Positions 26,792 to 35,260 are shown, counted from the first letter of the stretch. The stretch: 64,000 nt of DNA from Firmicutes bacterium HGW-Firmicutes-7 (GCA_002841375.1 PGZO01000023.1:1-64000), one strand, 5' to 3'. The notes: generated by a model from the sequence alone, not told the origin. Translations and numbers: made by a program.

Positions 26792-26878
26792 GTGAAAAAG
26801 ATTAGATTTGCTGTTATTGGTACAAATTTTATATCTAAAAGATTTTTAGAGGTAGCATATCTTTCAAATCAATTTTAG
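26792..26878 (+). pseudogene. Gfo/Idh/MocA-family oxidoreductase, 28-codon N-terminal stump
   Basis: GTG 26792, just after the activase stop and with GGTGG as a ribosome site, begins KKIRFAVIGTNFISKRFLEV and stops at TAG 26876-26878. This is the N-terminal Rossmann strand and glycine turn of Gfo/Idh/MocA dehydrogenases (RFAVIGTNFIS...). The rest of the roughly 330-residue protein is missing. The operon therefore probably once contained a sugar dehydrogenase that was lost by deletion. Confidence 0.65.
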
Positions 26879-27007
26879 TTTGATTATATTTAATATCATG
26901 GTACATGTCGTGATATTGACTAAAATGAGAGCGTAGCTAAATTACATAGTACGATTAGTAAGTTTAAATTGTAGTATTTACCTTCCTTATATGTAAAAAC
27001 TGTGGAT

Positions 27008-27667
27008 TTATTTTTTGTACTTAACCACATGCGCAGAAAATGTACTGTAATTATTTTCTTGAGCATTTTGCACGAGAAAAAGCTGTTCTTTTAATTCTTC
27101 AAGATGGCATAACTGTAAAAGACTTTTTATATACTGTTTTCTATGCGCAAATACCTCAACCCCTTCAGGTGACCTTTCAGAATAGTACATATCATTTGTT
27201 TGGCTATAATCTATCTTTCTATCATAATTTTCAGCTTTCACTGTGAAAGAAAAAAATCCACCCGGTTTAATAATTCGAGAAACATCTCTGAAAATTGGTT
27301 CCAGGTCACCTATAAAATGAAAAACACCACAAGAAATAACATGTTGAAATAATGAATTTGAATATGGTAAAGGCAAATCATTCAGATCGTATTGTTTTAG
27401 TTCTTTAGCGATGTTCTTTGTTTTACAGATATGTAACATTTCAACTGAACCATCAATTCCATAAATCTCCAAACCTGCGTTAGCAAATAATGATGAACTT
27501 AATCCTGTGCCTATTCCGATATCCAACAATTTAGAATTGGAGGAAATATACTCAAAACACATACCAAAGAGTATTTCATGTCCATACCAACCATATTCTC
27601 GAGTTTGGTCATCATATGAATTTGCAATATGATCATGTGATTGAACACTTCCTTGGTCATTTTTCAT
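27008..27667 (-). CDS. Class I SAM-dependent methyltransferase
   Basis: A 219-residue methyltransferase with motif I LLDIGIGTGLSSSLF (about residues 44-58), an acidic loop YGIDGSVEML and motif SCGVFHFIGDLEPIF followed by RIIKPGGFFSFTVKA. This is the UbiE/BioC-like pattern of small-molecule methyltransferases, though without further signatures the substrate is unknown. It is alone on the minus strand; the ATG follows GAGGAG. No relation to the sugar operon is evident. Confidence 0.82.
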   Translation of the reverse strand: MKNDQGSVQSHDHIANSYDDQTREYGWYGHEILFGMCFEYISSNSKLLDIGIGTGLSSSLFANAGLEIYGIDGSVEMLHICKTKNIAKELKQYDLNDLPLPYSNSLFQHVISCGVFHFIGDLEPIFRDVSRIIKPGGFFSFTVKAENYDRKIDYSQTNDMYYSERSPEGVEVFAHRKQYIKSLLQLCHLEELKEQLFLVQNAQENNYSTFSAHVVKYKK

Positions 27668-28114
27668 AACAAGCTCCTCGTTCGTCTATTAAGATGTTTT
27701 CTTATTTTCACCTTCAAATTATTGAAAGCTAATGACTATGGCTATTTCGAACAACTGTTGTCTTTAGTCATTCAGCTAAGCAACTACTTCCTAAACTTAG
27801 CTGAATTGCGTAAGCGTATAATATAGGTAAATATTACCTTTCTCCTTTAGTGTTGTCAAGTGGATTGATTTATTAATCTCGGAGTATAATTGCAGAACTT
27901 AATAAATGATAGAATTATTAGGAAAAATGAAATTAACTTGCAAAAAAGGTTGGGATTTGGGAAAGTAAATGTTAAAATATACAAGTAAGGCATGAATTGT
28001 TTATAAAAACATTTGGCTTATAAATATAAGTATTGAGCTCATAATTTAGAAACATATAAATACCATGACCTTTACAAATACAACCAATACTTTAAAGAGA
28101 GGGGAGTACATAAC
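27668..28114. other. Intergenic region without genes
   Basis: About 450 bases between divergent genes. The only structure noticed is the inverted repeat at 27770-27806. AT-rich promoter-like DNA precedes the lipoprotein gene, but no convincing -35/-10 pair was chosen. Confidence 0.5.
27770..27806. repeat. Perfect 11-bp inverted repeat
   Basis: ATTCAGCTAAG (27770-27780) and CTTAGCTGAAT (27796-27806) with a 15-base loop. No T tract follows, so it is not a typical terminator. It lies about 100 bases upstream of the methyltransferase start and could be in that gene's leader. Confidence 0.5.
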
Positions 28115-29230
28115 ATGAATAGAATTATTATGTCATTTTTTATAATTTTTATGCTTGTTTTGACCGCCTGCCAGCAGTCTAGCGAACCTAGCAGCAAAGA
28201 TTATAAACAAGATTTGAGTCAAAGCATTCCACAAAAGGAAGAGAGCGATTACAAGCCGGAAGAAAAAAACTTTATAGGCAATACTGCTGCGAACATGTTA
28301 CAGGGCGCTTATGTGGCAAAGCAGGGCGACTGGGTTTATTATTTTAATGGTTTAAAAGGTATTGTAAAAAGAAACGATATAACCGGAGAAACCAAGGAGG
28401 TTACCACTACCGTAGGGCATCAAATAAGTGTTCTAGGGGATTATATCTATTTTATTAGGGACATCGGTAACGACAATTTGGGCGAGCTGTGGAAGATACG
28501 AACTGACGGCGAGGAGCTTTCAATGGTTGCCGAGGGTCTTTTCTGTGATAGAGGTGAGTACCTTTACAACGCATTTTACGGGGTTGTGGACGATAAAATT
28601 TACTTTGCTCAAGATATACGCCAAACTAACGGCGATATAAAAAGATTTCTCTGTAAAATGAACCTTGATGGGATGGAAAGCGAACCCATCATCGAAGCTG
28701 TTTCTTTTTTAGGTGCCACAGAGACGCATCTTTTTTTCCGAGATTACGATGACCAAAACAATAGAGACCTAGTCAAAGCACTTCCTCTTGACGGAGGATC
28801 CAAAGATTTTATTAGCTTTTTATGTGCTTATTCGGTATTAGGAGAAGCAATAAAAAAACCCTTTAGTGACGACACCTATCCTTATTGCAATATGAATAAA
28901 GACTTTTCTATTACAGGAGACACATTGTATTTTTATAGAAATGCTACCTTTGTTAAGGCACAGGCTGACAACTCTGATCAGTTTACATCAATAGATGATA
29001 TATATTTGGGTTATCCTACTATGAACGTTTACAACGAGACTCTTTTTACTTTAAAAGATGGATTAGTCAAAATTAAATTACAAACTCGCGAAGTAACACA
29101 AATAAATGGATCCAATGCTTATAATATAAACATTGTGGATGATAAATGGATTTATTACCGTGATCGCGATGGCTTTCACCGCGTAGGCCAAGACGGCACT
29201 GATTGGGAACAGCTTGCAAATAAAATCTAG
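28115..29230 (+). CDS. Lipoprotein with DUF5050-like propeller repeats
   Basis: A 371-residue exported lipoprotein with lipobox LTAC (Cys19) and a polar linker. The body has repeated segments of the form DWVYYFN...IVKRND, DYIYFIRD...LWKIRTDGEEL and KWIYYRDRDGFHRVGQDGTD. These tyrosine-rich strands ending in DG..L are typical of DUF5050-type beta-propellers on clostridial surface proteins. No enzyme residues are evident. The ATG follows GAGAGGGGAG. It stands alone, followed by a terminator at 29366. Confidence 0.75.
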   Translation: MNRIIMSFFIIFMLVLTACQQSSEPSSKDYKQDLSQSIPQKEESDYKPEEKNFIGNTAANMLQGAYVAKQGDWVYYFNGLKGIVKRNDITGETKEVTTTVGHQISVLGDYIYFIRDIGNDNLGELWKIRTDGEELSMVAEGLFCDRGEYLYNAFYGVVDDKIYFAQDIRQTNGDIKRFLCKMNLDGMESEPIIEAVSFLGATETHLFFRDYDDQNNRDLVKALPLDGGSKDFISFLCAYSVLGEAIKKPFSDDTYPYCNMNKDFSITGDTLYFYRNATFVKAQADNSDQFTSIDDIYLGYPTMNVYNETLFTLKDGLVKIKLQTREVTQINGSNAYNINIVDDKWIYYRDRDGFHRVGQDGTDWEQLANKI

Positions 29231-29365
29231 CAAAAGAGTTAAAATAATTCCCATATATTATGAAAGGAAAGTTACTGTATCGACGTTCCTTTTTGGTAGC
29301 ATTTAACTTTATTCATTTTAAAAGTGCTTGAATAGTTTGGAGTCTACTAAAAAATTATCCACTGG

Positions 29366-29403
29366 AAAAGGAGAGGAAACCGCTTGGTAGCCTCTCCTTT
29401 TGC
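29366..29403. terminator. Rho-independent terminator
   Basis: AAAAGGAGAGG (29366-29376) and CCTCTCCTTTT (29391-29401) are a perfect 11-bp stem with a 14-base loop ending in a T tract. It can serve the lipoprotein gene and, in reverse, the TetR remnant. Confidence 0.75.
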
Positions 29404-29426
29404 TATAAACGAGTATCGATATATTC

Positions 29427-29663
29427 TTACTTTTTAATCTCTTTCAGTAGTATGCCAAAATGTAGTAGAGTTTTTTCTTTCAAATTAAAATCAGGGTGAC
29501 GGATACACCATTCAAATATAAGTCCTCTAATAGCCATAATAAAGTGTTTAACAAGTGTATCCACAGGTATATCTTTTGTAAACTCCCCTTGTTGTATGCC
29601 CTTACTCATTATATTATTGAACATTTGATAGAGTTCTCGTTGAACAGTAAGGTGATATTTCAA
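29427..29663 (-). pseudogene. TetR-family regulator, C-terminal stump
   Basis: About 78 codons on the minus strand resemble the C-terminal ligand domain of TetR-family proteins (FNNIMSKGIQQGEFTKDIP, VDTLVKHFIMAIRGLIFEWC, then LLKEIKK). The N-terminal helix-turn-helix is missing. The frame closes upstream at a stop near 29676, exactly where the SLH remnant on the other strand begins, so the gene was cut by a rearrangement near 29665-29672. Confidence 0.7.
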
Positions 29664-29671
29664 TTTTGAAT

Positions 29672-29836
29672 AAATTTACAGATAAATCGCAGATATCATC
29701 CTATGAGGTAGAAGGTGTTGCTTCCTTGATAATGGAGGAGTTGATTATGGGCCACAAGAATCTGATTAATCCAATGGGCAATACAACCAGAGCTGAAACA
29801 GCAGTATTCCTCTACAGAATATATAACAAATATTAG
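29672..29836 (+). pseudogene. SLH-domain remnant
   Basis: The frame KFTDKSQISSYEVEGVASLI, then MEELIMGHKNLINPMGNTT and RAETAVFLYRIYNKY, ends at TAG 29834-29836. It is a single C-terminal SLH motif (FTD..., ...LI.G....F.P...TRAE...FLYR). No start codon or upstream part exists. It directly abuts the TetR stump and is a second, independent SLH scar besides that at 6290. Confidence 0.75.
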
Positions 29837-29960
29837 TACATTAGTGCAGGAAGACAAGGGGACATTCCCTTGTCTTTTTGCGTTAACATTAAACTGACAT
29901 TTTTAAATATGTTTATAACAATTTTAATAAAGAAAGAAATAAAGCTATTTATTTAGTTTG

Positions 29961-29989
29961 TTGCGTTTTGGATACAATAATACTATAAT
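29961..29989 (+). promoter_or_regulatory. Probable SigA promoter of the class I aldolase gene
   Basis: TTGCGT (29961-29966), a 17-base spacer and a perfect TATAAT (29984-29989), about 120 bases before the start codon. Confidence 0.6.
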
Positions 29990-30108
29990 TATATACAAAT
30001 AAGGAAGTTTGATGTGCGACTTTGAATTATGATTTACAAGACGAGAGCCCTTTATATTATTCTAAAAATGGTTATGGTGATACAATATAAAATTAAAGGA
30101 GGATTTTT

Positions 30109-30999
30109 ATGAACAATTTGCAGTTAGAACGAATGAAAAATGATAATGGTTTTATTGCAGCACTAGATCAAAGTGGGGGTAGCACACCCAAAGCGCTGGC
30201 AATTTATGGAGTTTCAAAAGAAGCGTATGCGAATGAAGCTGAGATGTTTCAATTGGTTCATGAAATGCGATCAAGGATTATGAAAAGTCCGGCTTTTACG
30301 AAAGAAAGAATTCTTGCGGCTATCCTATTTGAAAAAACAATGGATTTAAGAGTGGATGGAAAATACACGGCAGATTATCTTTGGGAAACGAAAGAGATTT
30401 TATCAATTCTAAAAGTGGATAAGGGGCTAATGGATTTAGAAAATGGTGTTCAATTGATGAAACCTATTCCTAATCTTGATGAATTGCTCGTCCGTGCAAA
30501 AGAACGTCATATCTTTGGCACTAAAATGCGTTCAGTAATAAAAGAGGTAAATGAACTAGGAATAAAAACAATTGTTGACCAACAATTTGAAATTGGTAAA
30601 GTAATCGCAGCGGCAGGATTTGTTCCTATTTTAGAGCCAGAGGTAGATATTCATACACCAAATAAACAAAATGCAGAAGAAATCCTCAAGCAACAATTAC
30701 TAGAGCACTTCAAAACATTAGATACTAACTGCCAAATAATGTTTAAACTTACCATTCCGAATGTTGATAATTTCTATGAAGAGATTATAGAGCATCCTAA
30801 TGTAGTAAGAGTTGTTGCTTTATCGGGAGGATATTCCAGAAATGAAGCAAATGAAAAACTATTAAGGAATCGTAACCTGATTGCTAGTTTCTCAAGAGCA
30901 CTAACGGAAGGGCTAAATGTTAACCAAGGTGAAGCAGAATTTAACAATATGTTAGATGAAGCTATCCAATCAATTTATGATGCATCAATAACAGAGTAG
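30109..30999 (+). CDS. Class I fructose-bisphosphate aldolase
   Basis: A 296-residue Schiff-base (class I) fructose-bisphosphate aldolase of the type found in Firmicutes. The N-terminal [17 protein letters not shown], the FEKTMD segment, KMRSVIKE and the second half with [10 protein letters not shown] and [12 protein letters not shown] are conserved in this family. It cleaves fructose 1,6-bisphosphate to triose phosphates. The ATG follows AAAGGAGG and a promoter lies upstream. The REP-associated transposase begins at the base after its stop codon. Confidence 0.88.
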   Translation: MNNLQLERMKNDNGFIAALDQSGGSTPKALAIYGVSKEAYANEAEMFQLVHEMRSRIMKSPAFTKERILAAILFEKTMDLRVDGKYTADYLWETKEILSILKVDKGLMDLENGVQLMKPIPNLDELLVRAKERHIFGTKMRSVIKEVNELGIKTIVDQQFEIGKVIAAAGFVPILEPEVDIHTPNKQNAEEILKQQLLEHFKTLDTNCQIMFKLTIPNVDNFYEEIIEHPNVVRVVALSGGYSRNEANEKLLRNRNLIASFSRALTEGLNVNQGEAEFNNMLDEAIQSIYDASITE

Positions 31000-31023
31000 C
31001 ACAAAGGGACGGTTCTTTTGTGT
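30999..31023. repeat. Left REP-like end of the RAYT unit
   Basis: GCACAAAGGGACGGTTCTTT followed by TGTGT; its 17-base core GGGACGGTTCTTTTGTG is inverted at the right end. The flanks can pair to a short hairpin. Confidence 0.75.
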
Positions 31024-31069
31024 TGATGTCGCCTCGGGTTTATGATATACTGAACTTGAGGTGATTTTT

Positions 31070-31828
31070 ATGTCAAGAAAAGCGAGAGAAAAAAGTAGTA
31101 CAGGTATATATCATATTATGTTTAGAGGAATAAATGGGCAAATAATATTTGAAGACTATGAAGATTATGCAAAACTAATTGAAACTTTAAAGGAATATAA
31201 AAAAATATGTGGTTATGAAATTTATGCATATTGTTTTATGAGTAATCATATTCATTTGCTAATAGAAGAAGGAAAAGAAGATTTAGGATTAGTTTTCAGA
31301 AGAATAGGCGCAAAATATGTTTATTGGTATAACTATAAATATAAAAGAAACGGACATTTATTTCAAGATAGATTTAAAAGTGAAGTAGTAGAAAATGAAG
31401 CATATTTTCTAACAGTATTGAGGTATATACACCGAAACCCGATAAGTGCAGGTATTGAGAAAGATATAGAAAAGTATAAGTGGAGTAGTTATAACGAATA
31501 TCTAGATAAGTCAGAGTTATGTAATACTAAATATGTTTTAAACATTTTTTCAACAGATAAAGTTGTGGCAGTTAAAGAATATAAAAGATTTAATAATGAA
31601 ATTAATAATGATCGATGTCTTGAATATAAAAAGTCAGTAAGAATCAACGAAGATGAAGCAAAAAAATATATATTAGAAGTTGCTAAAGTTGATAACACAA
31701 TGCAGGTGCAAAGTTTTGAAAAAACTCAGAGAGATACAACAATCAAAAAGCTAAAAGATATTGGACTATCAATAAGACAAATAGAAAGATTAACAGGAAT
31801 AAGCTTTGCAATAATAAGAAAGATATAA
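31070..31828 (+). CDS. REP-associated tyrosine transposase (Y1, IS200-like)
   Basis: A 252-residue single-strand transposase of the TnpA-REP (RAYT) group. The HUH motif is the histidine pair in SNHIHLLIEEG (about residue 60), and the catalytic tyrosine lies in the YIHRNP segment region typical of RAYTs (VLRYIHRNPISAGI). A C-terminal helix-turn-helix-like part (LKDIGLSIRQIERLTGIS) is also present. ATG 31070 follows TTGAGGTG; the frame is open from GTG 31061. It looks intact and is flanked by its own REP-like ends. Confidence 0.88.
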   Translation: MSRKAREKSSTGIYHIMFRGINGQIIFEDYEDYAKLIETLKEYKKICGYEIYAYCFMSNHIHLLIEEGKEDLGLVFRRIGAKYVYWYNYKYKRNGHLFQDRFKSEVVENEAYFLTVLRYIHRNPISAGIEKDIEKYKWSSYNEYLDKSELCNTKYVLNIFSTDKVVAVKEYKRFNNEINNDRCLEYKKSVRINEDEAKKYILEVAKVDNTMQVQSFEKTQRDTTIKKLKDIGLSIRQIERLTGISFAIIRKI

Positions 31829-31870
31829 GCACAAAAGAACCGTCCCCGCGTGTCCGTCCCCGCGTGTCCC
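31829..31870. repeat. Right REP-like end with a tandem 14-bp repeat
   Basis: Starts GCACAAAAGAACCGTCCCC, the inverse of the left end, and contains CGTCCCCGCGTGTC twice in tandem (31841-31854 and 31855-31868). Confidence 0.75.
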
Positions 31871-31887
31871 GGAAAGGATTATTTATT

Positions 31888-33081
31888 ATGGAGAGAGAAA
31901 TAAAAATTATAGAAAAAGTAGAATGGAGACCCTTTTTAAAGGATGTTTTTATTTGCTCTTTAGGCGCATATGGAGGACCTGAAGCCCACTATGGTGTTTT
32001 TACAGATCAACTAGTCATAAAGAAAGGGTATTTGAACGAAGAGGAACTTGTGGAGCTAATTGCGTTATGTAGCATTCTACCAGGACCAACGAGCACACAG
32101 ACAATTGTAGCCACTGGTTATAAAACGGGAGGCCCACTATTAGCTTTTTTGACGTTGTTGGTATGGGCTTTGCCAGTACTAACAGTTATGACGTTACTTT
32201 CCTTTTTGTACCAATTTTTAGAACGTATGAATATTTCTCAGGTAGGGTTACGTTATATAGGTCCAATGGCAGTTGGATTTATTGTTGTAGCGGCATATCG
32301 TATTGGTCGTAAAGTAGTAACGGATAAAATTACTGTTTTTTTATTACTATTTGGCGCTGTGACGACTTATTTTATAAGAGAACCATGGATTTTTCCGTTA
32401 GTGTTAGTTGTGGGTGGTATAGTGAGTGTTACTTCTTTAAACGAAAAAAATCTTTGGAATCGTATCAAATTAAATCCACCTTGGAGATATTTATTAGCTT
32501 TTGTTGTTTTTGCGATTGGTAGTATTGTTATTGCTTTTATATTTGATCATCGAATTGCTCATTTGTTTGAAAGCTTTTATCGATATGGATACTTAGTTTT
32601 TGGTGGTGGTCAGGTGGTGGTACCTGTCATGTACAGTGAGTTGGTAGAAGTCAATCAATTTATGACCAATCAAGAGTTTTTAACTGGCTATGGACTTGTA
32701 CAAGGCCTTCCAGGACCAATGTTTAGCTTTAGTGCTTATGCAGGAGGAATGGCAGCAAGAGGAGGATCTTCATTGATTCAAGTACTTGGTGCTGTTGCAG
32801 GAGGCATCGGGATTTTTTTGCCGGGACTTCTTTTAATTTTTTTTATTTATCCAATATGGGAAAATCTAAAAAAAATCAAAGGTATAAAAGCATCCTTAAA
32901 AGGGATTAATGCTGTTGCTGGAGGTTTAATTGCAGTAGCTGCGGTAATACTAATGCAAAAAAGTGGTTTTGCAATAGATAATATTATAATCACATTTATG
33001 ACAATGGTGTTTTTATTGACAAAAAAAATACCAGCACCGTTGATTGTAGTACTGGTTCTTATAGTAGGATTTATTGGATAA
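31888..33081 (+). CDS. chrA: Chromate transporter, two-domain form
   Basis: A 397-residue membrane protein of the CHR family with two homologous halves. The first contains FICSLGAYGGPEAHYGVFTDQLV and CSILPGPTSTQ near residues 20-75. The second has YGYLVFGGGQVVVPVMYSELV and GYGLVQGLPGPMFSFSAYAGG near residues 228-290. ChrA exports chromate, though many homologues transport other anions. Start ATG 31888 follows GGAAAGG; an in-frame upstream GTG at 31864 lies in the transposon repeat. It may have been co-transcribed with the class I aldolase before the RAYT inserted. Confidence 0.9.
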   Translation: MEREIKIIEKVEWRPFLKDVFICSLGAYGGPEAHYGVFTDQLVIKKGYLNEEELVELIALCSILPGPTSTQTIVATGYKTGGPLLAFLTLLVWALPVLTVMTLLSFLYQFLERMNISQVGLRYIGPMAVGFIVVAAYRIGRKVVTDKITVFLLLFGAVTTYFIREPWIFPLVLVVGGIVSVTSLNEKNLWNRIKLNPPWRYLLAFVVFAIGSIVIAFIFDHRIAHLFESFYRYGYLVFGGGQVVVPVMYSELVEVNQFMTNQEFLTGYGLVQGLPGPMFSFSAYAGGMAARGGSSLIQVLGAVAGGIGIFLPGLLLIFFIYPIWENLKKIKGIKASLKGINAVAGGLIAVAAVILMQKSGFAIDNIIITFMTMVFLLTKKIPAPLIVVLVLIVGFIG

Positions 33082-33257
33082 AACAATCGGAGTCCTCGCT
33101 TGGTCTATCAAAGCCTAGAACAAATGAGATTTTAAAAAGTATGATGGGTTCCTATGTGGTCAATTTTGATGTTTTTGGATTTTCCGATTTTGAGAGAGTA
33201 GGTTTGATGTATAATACTTTGTATCAACAAAATTTTTACTAAGGAGAATCAAAATTA

Positions 33258-34379
33258 ATGTATATTGCTACATATATCATAGACATAACCGCACTTTTTT
33301 ACTTGATGGGGTTGTTGTATTCCAGTACTGCATTGAATATTTATCGTAAAAAGCCATTTTTAATAGGTATAATCCTTACTGTAATTATAATTCTGTCTGA
33401 AGCAGGGACGGTATTTGCCGACAATGGAAGCTTAAACCTTCGCAGCATAAACATTTTCTGCAATATTCTCGGGTTTGCTCTTACCCCAATGATCCCTATT
33501 GCAATAACATTAATTTTTGACAGAAGGATCCTTAGAACGCATAAACTCTTGCTGGTTCCGACATTAATAAACATCGTTGCTACAGTTTTATCGCCACTAT
33601 TCAGATTTATTTTTTATGTTGATGCTAACAATCAGTATATAAGAGGAGATTACTTTTTTATTTTTATTACAGTTTACATTATTAATTTTTTGTTCCTCGT
33701 TATGAGCACTTTGGATGCAGGCAAAAAGTATAATTATCCGATTATGCGGAAGATGGTTGCGTTATCAATTTTTACTATCATCGGCACAAGTATTCAGCTT
33801 GTAGATCCATTAGTATATTCCTCGTGGCATTGCGTAACATTATCTTTATTCCTATATTTTCTCTTGATGTCTGAGTTTGATAGCAGCTTTGACACACTGA
33901 CCGGTCTCTATAACCGAGCGACTTTTGATAAAGCAGCAAAACAAATGGTGCGGCCAAAGGTGTTTTCCGTTATCATGCTTGATATTAACGATTTCAAATG
34001 TGTTAATGATACATATGGGCATGATTACGGAGATAGAGTTATTAAAAACGTGGCGACAATTATTAGAGAATCGTTTAATAAACATTATACCTGCTATCGT
34101 TTTGGTGGGGATGAATTTTGTATTACAAGCAATGAAACAGATCAAGAAAAGATTGAATTTCAGCTAAGGACTATGACAAATGCTCTTGCAGAAATGCGCG
34201 AGAAAGGTAATCTGTTACCAACAGTCTCTTATGGATATAGTATTTTTCCAGGAGGAGAAAGACTGGATTTCTATAAAATCCTTAAAGAGGCCGACGATCA
34301 GATGTATCACTTCAAAAAGGTTCATAAAGCCGATGCTACCTACGAGACCACCGTTTCTGTATCAGTTCACGATATATAG
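33258..34379 (+). CDS. Membrane-bound diguanylate cyclase (GGDEF)
   Basis: A 373-residue protein with about seven membrane helices in residues 1-210 and a C-terminal GGDEF domain beginning DTLTGLYNRATFD (about residue 215). The catalytic motif is intact, GGDEF at 283-287 in CYRFGGDEFCI, so it should make cyclic di-GMP from two GTP. I see no RxxD inhibitory site five residues before the motif, which argues against product inhibition there. The N-terminal sensor resembles seven-helix (7TM-type) input domains. ATG follows AAGGAGAA. No other c-di-GMP gene is in the window. Confidence 0.87.
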   Translation: MYIATYIIDITALFYLMGLLYSSTALNIYRKKPFLIGIILTVIIILSEAGTVFADNGSLNLRSINIFCNILGFALTPMIPIAITLIFDRRILRTHKLLLVPTLINIVATVLSPLFRFIFYVDANNQYIRGDYFFIFITVYIINFLFLVMSTLDAGKKYNYPIMRKMVALSIFTIIGTSIQLVDPLVYSSWHCVTLSLFLYFLLMSEFDSSFDTLTGLYNRATFDKAAKQMVRPKVFSVIMLDINDFKCVNDTYGHDYGDRVIKNVATIIRESFNKHYTCYRFGGDEFCITSNETDQEKIEFQLRTMTNALAEMREKGNLLPTVSYGYSIFPGGERLDFYKILKEADDQMYHFKKVHKADATYETTVSVSVHDI

Positions 34380-34480
34380 ACAAGGCGCCCAGGTAAAAAA
34401 ATGTTAATAGTGTTGAAGTACTTAAATCAATATATCGAAGAGGGGTAAAATGTTATTTAGGTCAAACAATACATAAGCAA

Positions 34481-34509
34481 TTGACGTACGACATATGGTA
34501 CGATATAAT
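34481..34509 (+). promoter_or_regulatory. Promoter and autoregulatory operator of the toxin-antitoxin pair
   Basis: TTGACG (34481-34486), 17-base spacer, TATAAT (34504-34509). Within it CGTAC (34485-34489) and GTACG (34498-34502) are an inverted repeat spanning the spacer, in the position expected of an antitoxin-bound operator. Confidence 0.65.
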
Positions 34510-34541
34510 AAGTCTATAAATATAATTAGGATGTGAAAATA

Positions 34542-34790
34542 ATGAAAAACATTTCCGTTTCAAATGCAAGAAAAGAAATATATAAGCTTATTGATAAGGT
34601 CAATGAGGAGCATGTGGAGTATATGATTTCTGGGAAGCGAAACAATGCTGTTTTGGTAAGTGAAGAGGATTGGAAATCGATACAAGAAACCTTATATATG
34701 TATGAAACTGGTAATGCCAAGGATATTCTTGAGGGCATGAAAATACCTTTGGAAGATTGTGAGGAATTAGATTGGCAACGTATAAAATAG
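34542..34790 (+). CDS. Type II antitoxin, Phd/YefM family
   Basis: An 82-residue protein starting MKNISVSNARKEIYKLIDKV, the DNA-binding N-terminus of Phd/YefM antitoxins, followed by NAVLVSEEDWKSIQETLYM (typical VLVSEEDW strand/helix) and an acidic C-terminal tail (EGMKIPLEDCEELDW) that would occupy the toxin. It overlaps the toxin gene by 19 bases, and its upstream promoter carries an inverted repeat suitable for autorepression. Confidence 0.88.
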   Translation: MKNISVSNARKEIYKLIDKVNEEHVEYMISGKRNNAVLVSEEDWKSIQETLYMYETGNAKDILEGMKIPLEDCEELDWQRIK

Positions 34791-35041
34791 TTTTCACACC
34801 AAGAGGTAAAAAGGATTTTAAGATAATTATCCATTCTGAATATAAAGAAAAAGTATTTGATTTATTAGAGTATATATCTATAAAACCATATGGAATGCCA
34901 CCTGAGTATAAGGTTTTAAAAGGGGATATGGAGGGTATTGTCTCTCGAAGAATCAGCAGGCAGCATCGATTAGTTTATCAGGTTTATGATGAAGAAAAAA
35001 TAATTAAAGTACTGATGATGTGGACACATTACCATAAATGA
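34772..35041 (+). CDS. Type II toxin, YoeB/Txe (RelE superfamily) mRNA interferase
   Basis: An 89-residue toxin of the YoeB family: YKIVFTPRGKKDFKII, PPEYKVLKGDMEGIVSRRI, SRQHRLVYQVYDEE and the C-terminal HYHK. Catalytic-type residues are kept: the acid in the GD-EG segment, arginines in SRRIS and QHRLVY, and the terminal His and Tyr. Such toxins cut mRNA on the ribosome. It overlaps its antitoxin, which indicates coupled translation. It appears intact. Confidence 0.88.
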   Translation: MATYKIVFTPRGKKDFKIIIHSEYKEKVFDLLEYISIKPYGMPPEYKVLKGDMEGIVSRRISRQHRLVYQVYDEEKIIKVLMMWTHYHK

Positions 35042-35260
35042 ACCATTTCCACACGAACCTTATGTATTAAACTACATCTTTAAGATTATGAAAGTATCCA
35101 TAAAATATAGCAGATGACTAAAAAAACGATATAAGTTTTGTTTTATTGAAAAAAGAGGAGCATCGCTCCGTACTTAAAGTAGTTTTGCGACACTCCATTG
35201 TTTGCATTTTATTTCTAATGTTATGACTCTTTATTATACGAAAAAAAGCAAGCACTTCAA

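Larger units (their letters stand above)
30999..31870 (+). mobile_element. RAYT unit: IS200-like transposase flanked by inverted REP-like ends
   Basis: The transposase gene (31070-31828) is bracketed by inverted copies of one sequence. Left: GGGACGGTTCTTTTGTG around 31007-31022. Right: CACAAAAGAACCGTCCC around 31830-31846. The left copy also folds on itself (CACAAA ... TTTTGTG). The right end continues as two tandem copies of CGTCCCCGCGTGTC (31841-31854, 31855-31868). This arrangement is typical of REP-associated tyrosine transposases. It begins at the last base of the aldolase stop codon and ends two bases before the ribosome site of the chromate transporter gene. Confidence 0.8.

Noticed and set aside
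30019-30092. Short open stretch just upstream of the class I aldolase
   Set aside because: It reads as a 24-residue protein-like tail (DLQDESPLYYSKNGYGD), but with no start or recognisable family it was not annotated.
33082-33242. Open frame without strong start between chrA and the cyclase gene
   Set aside because: The peptide ending in YNTLYQQNFY has protein-like composition, but I cannot link it to a family and it has no ribosome site; it may be a remnant.
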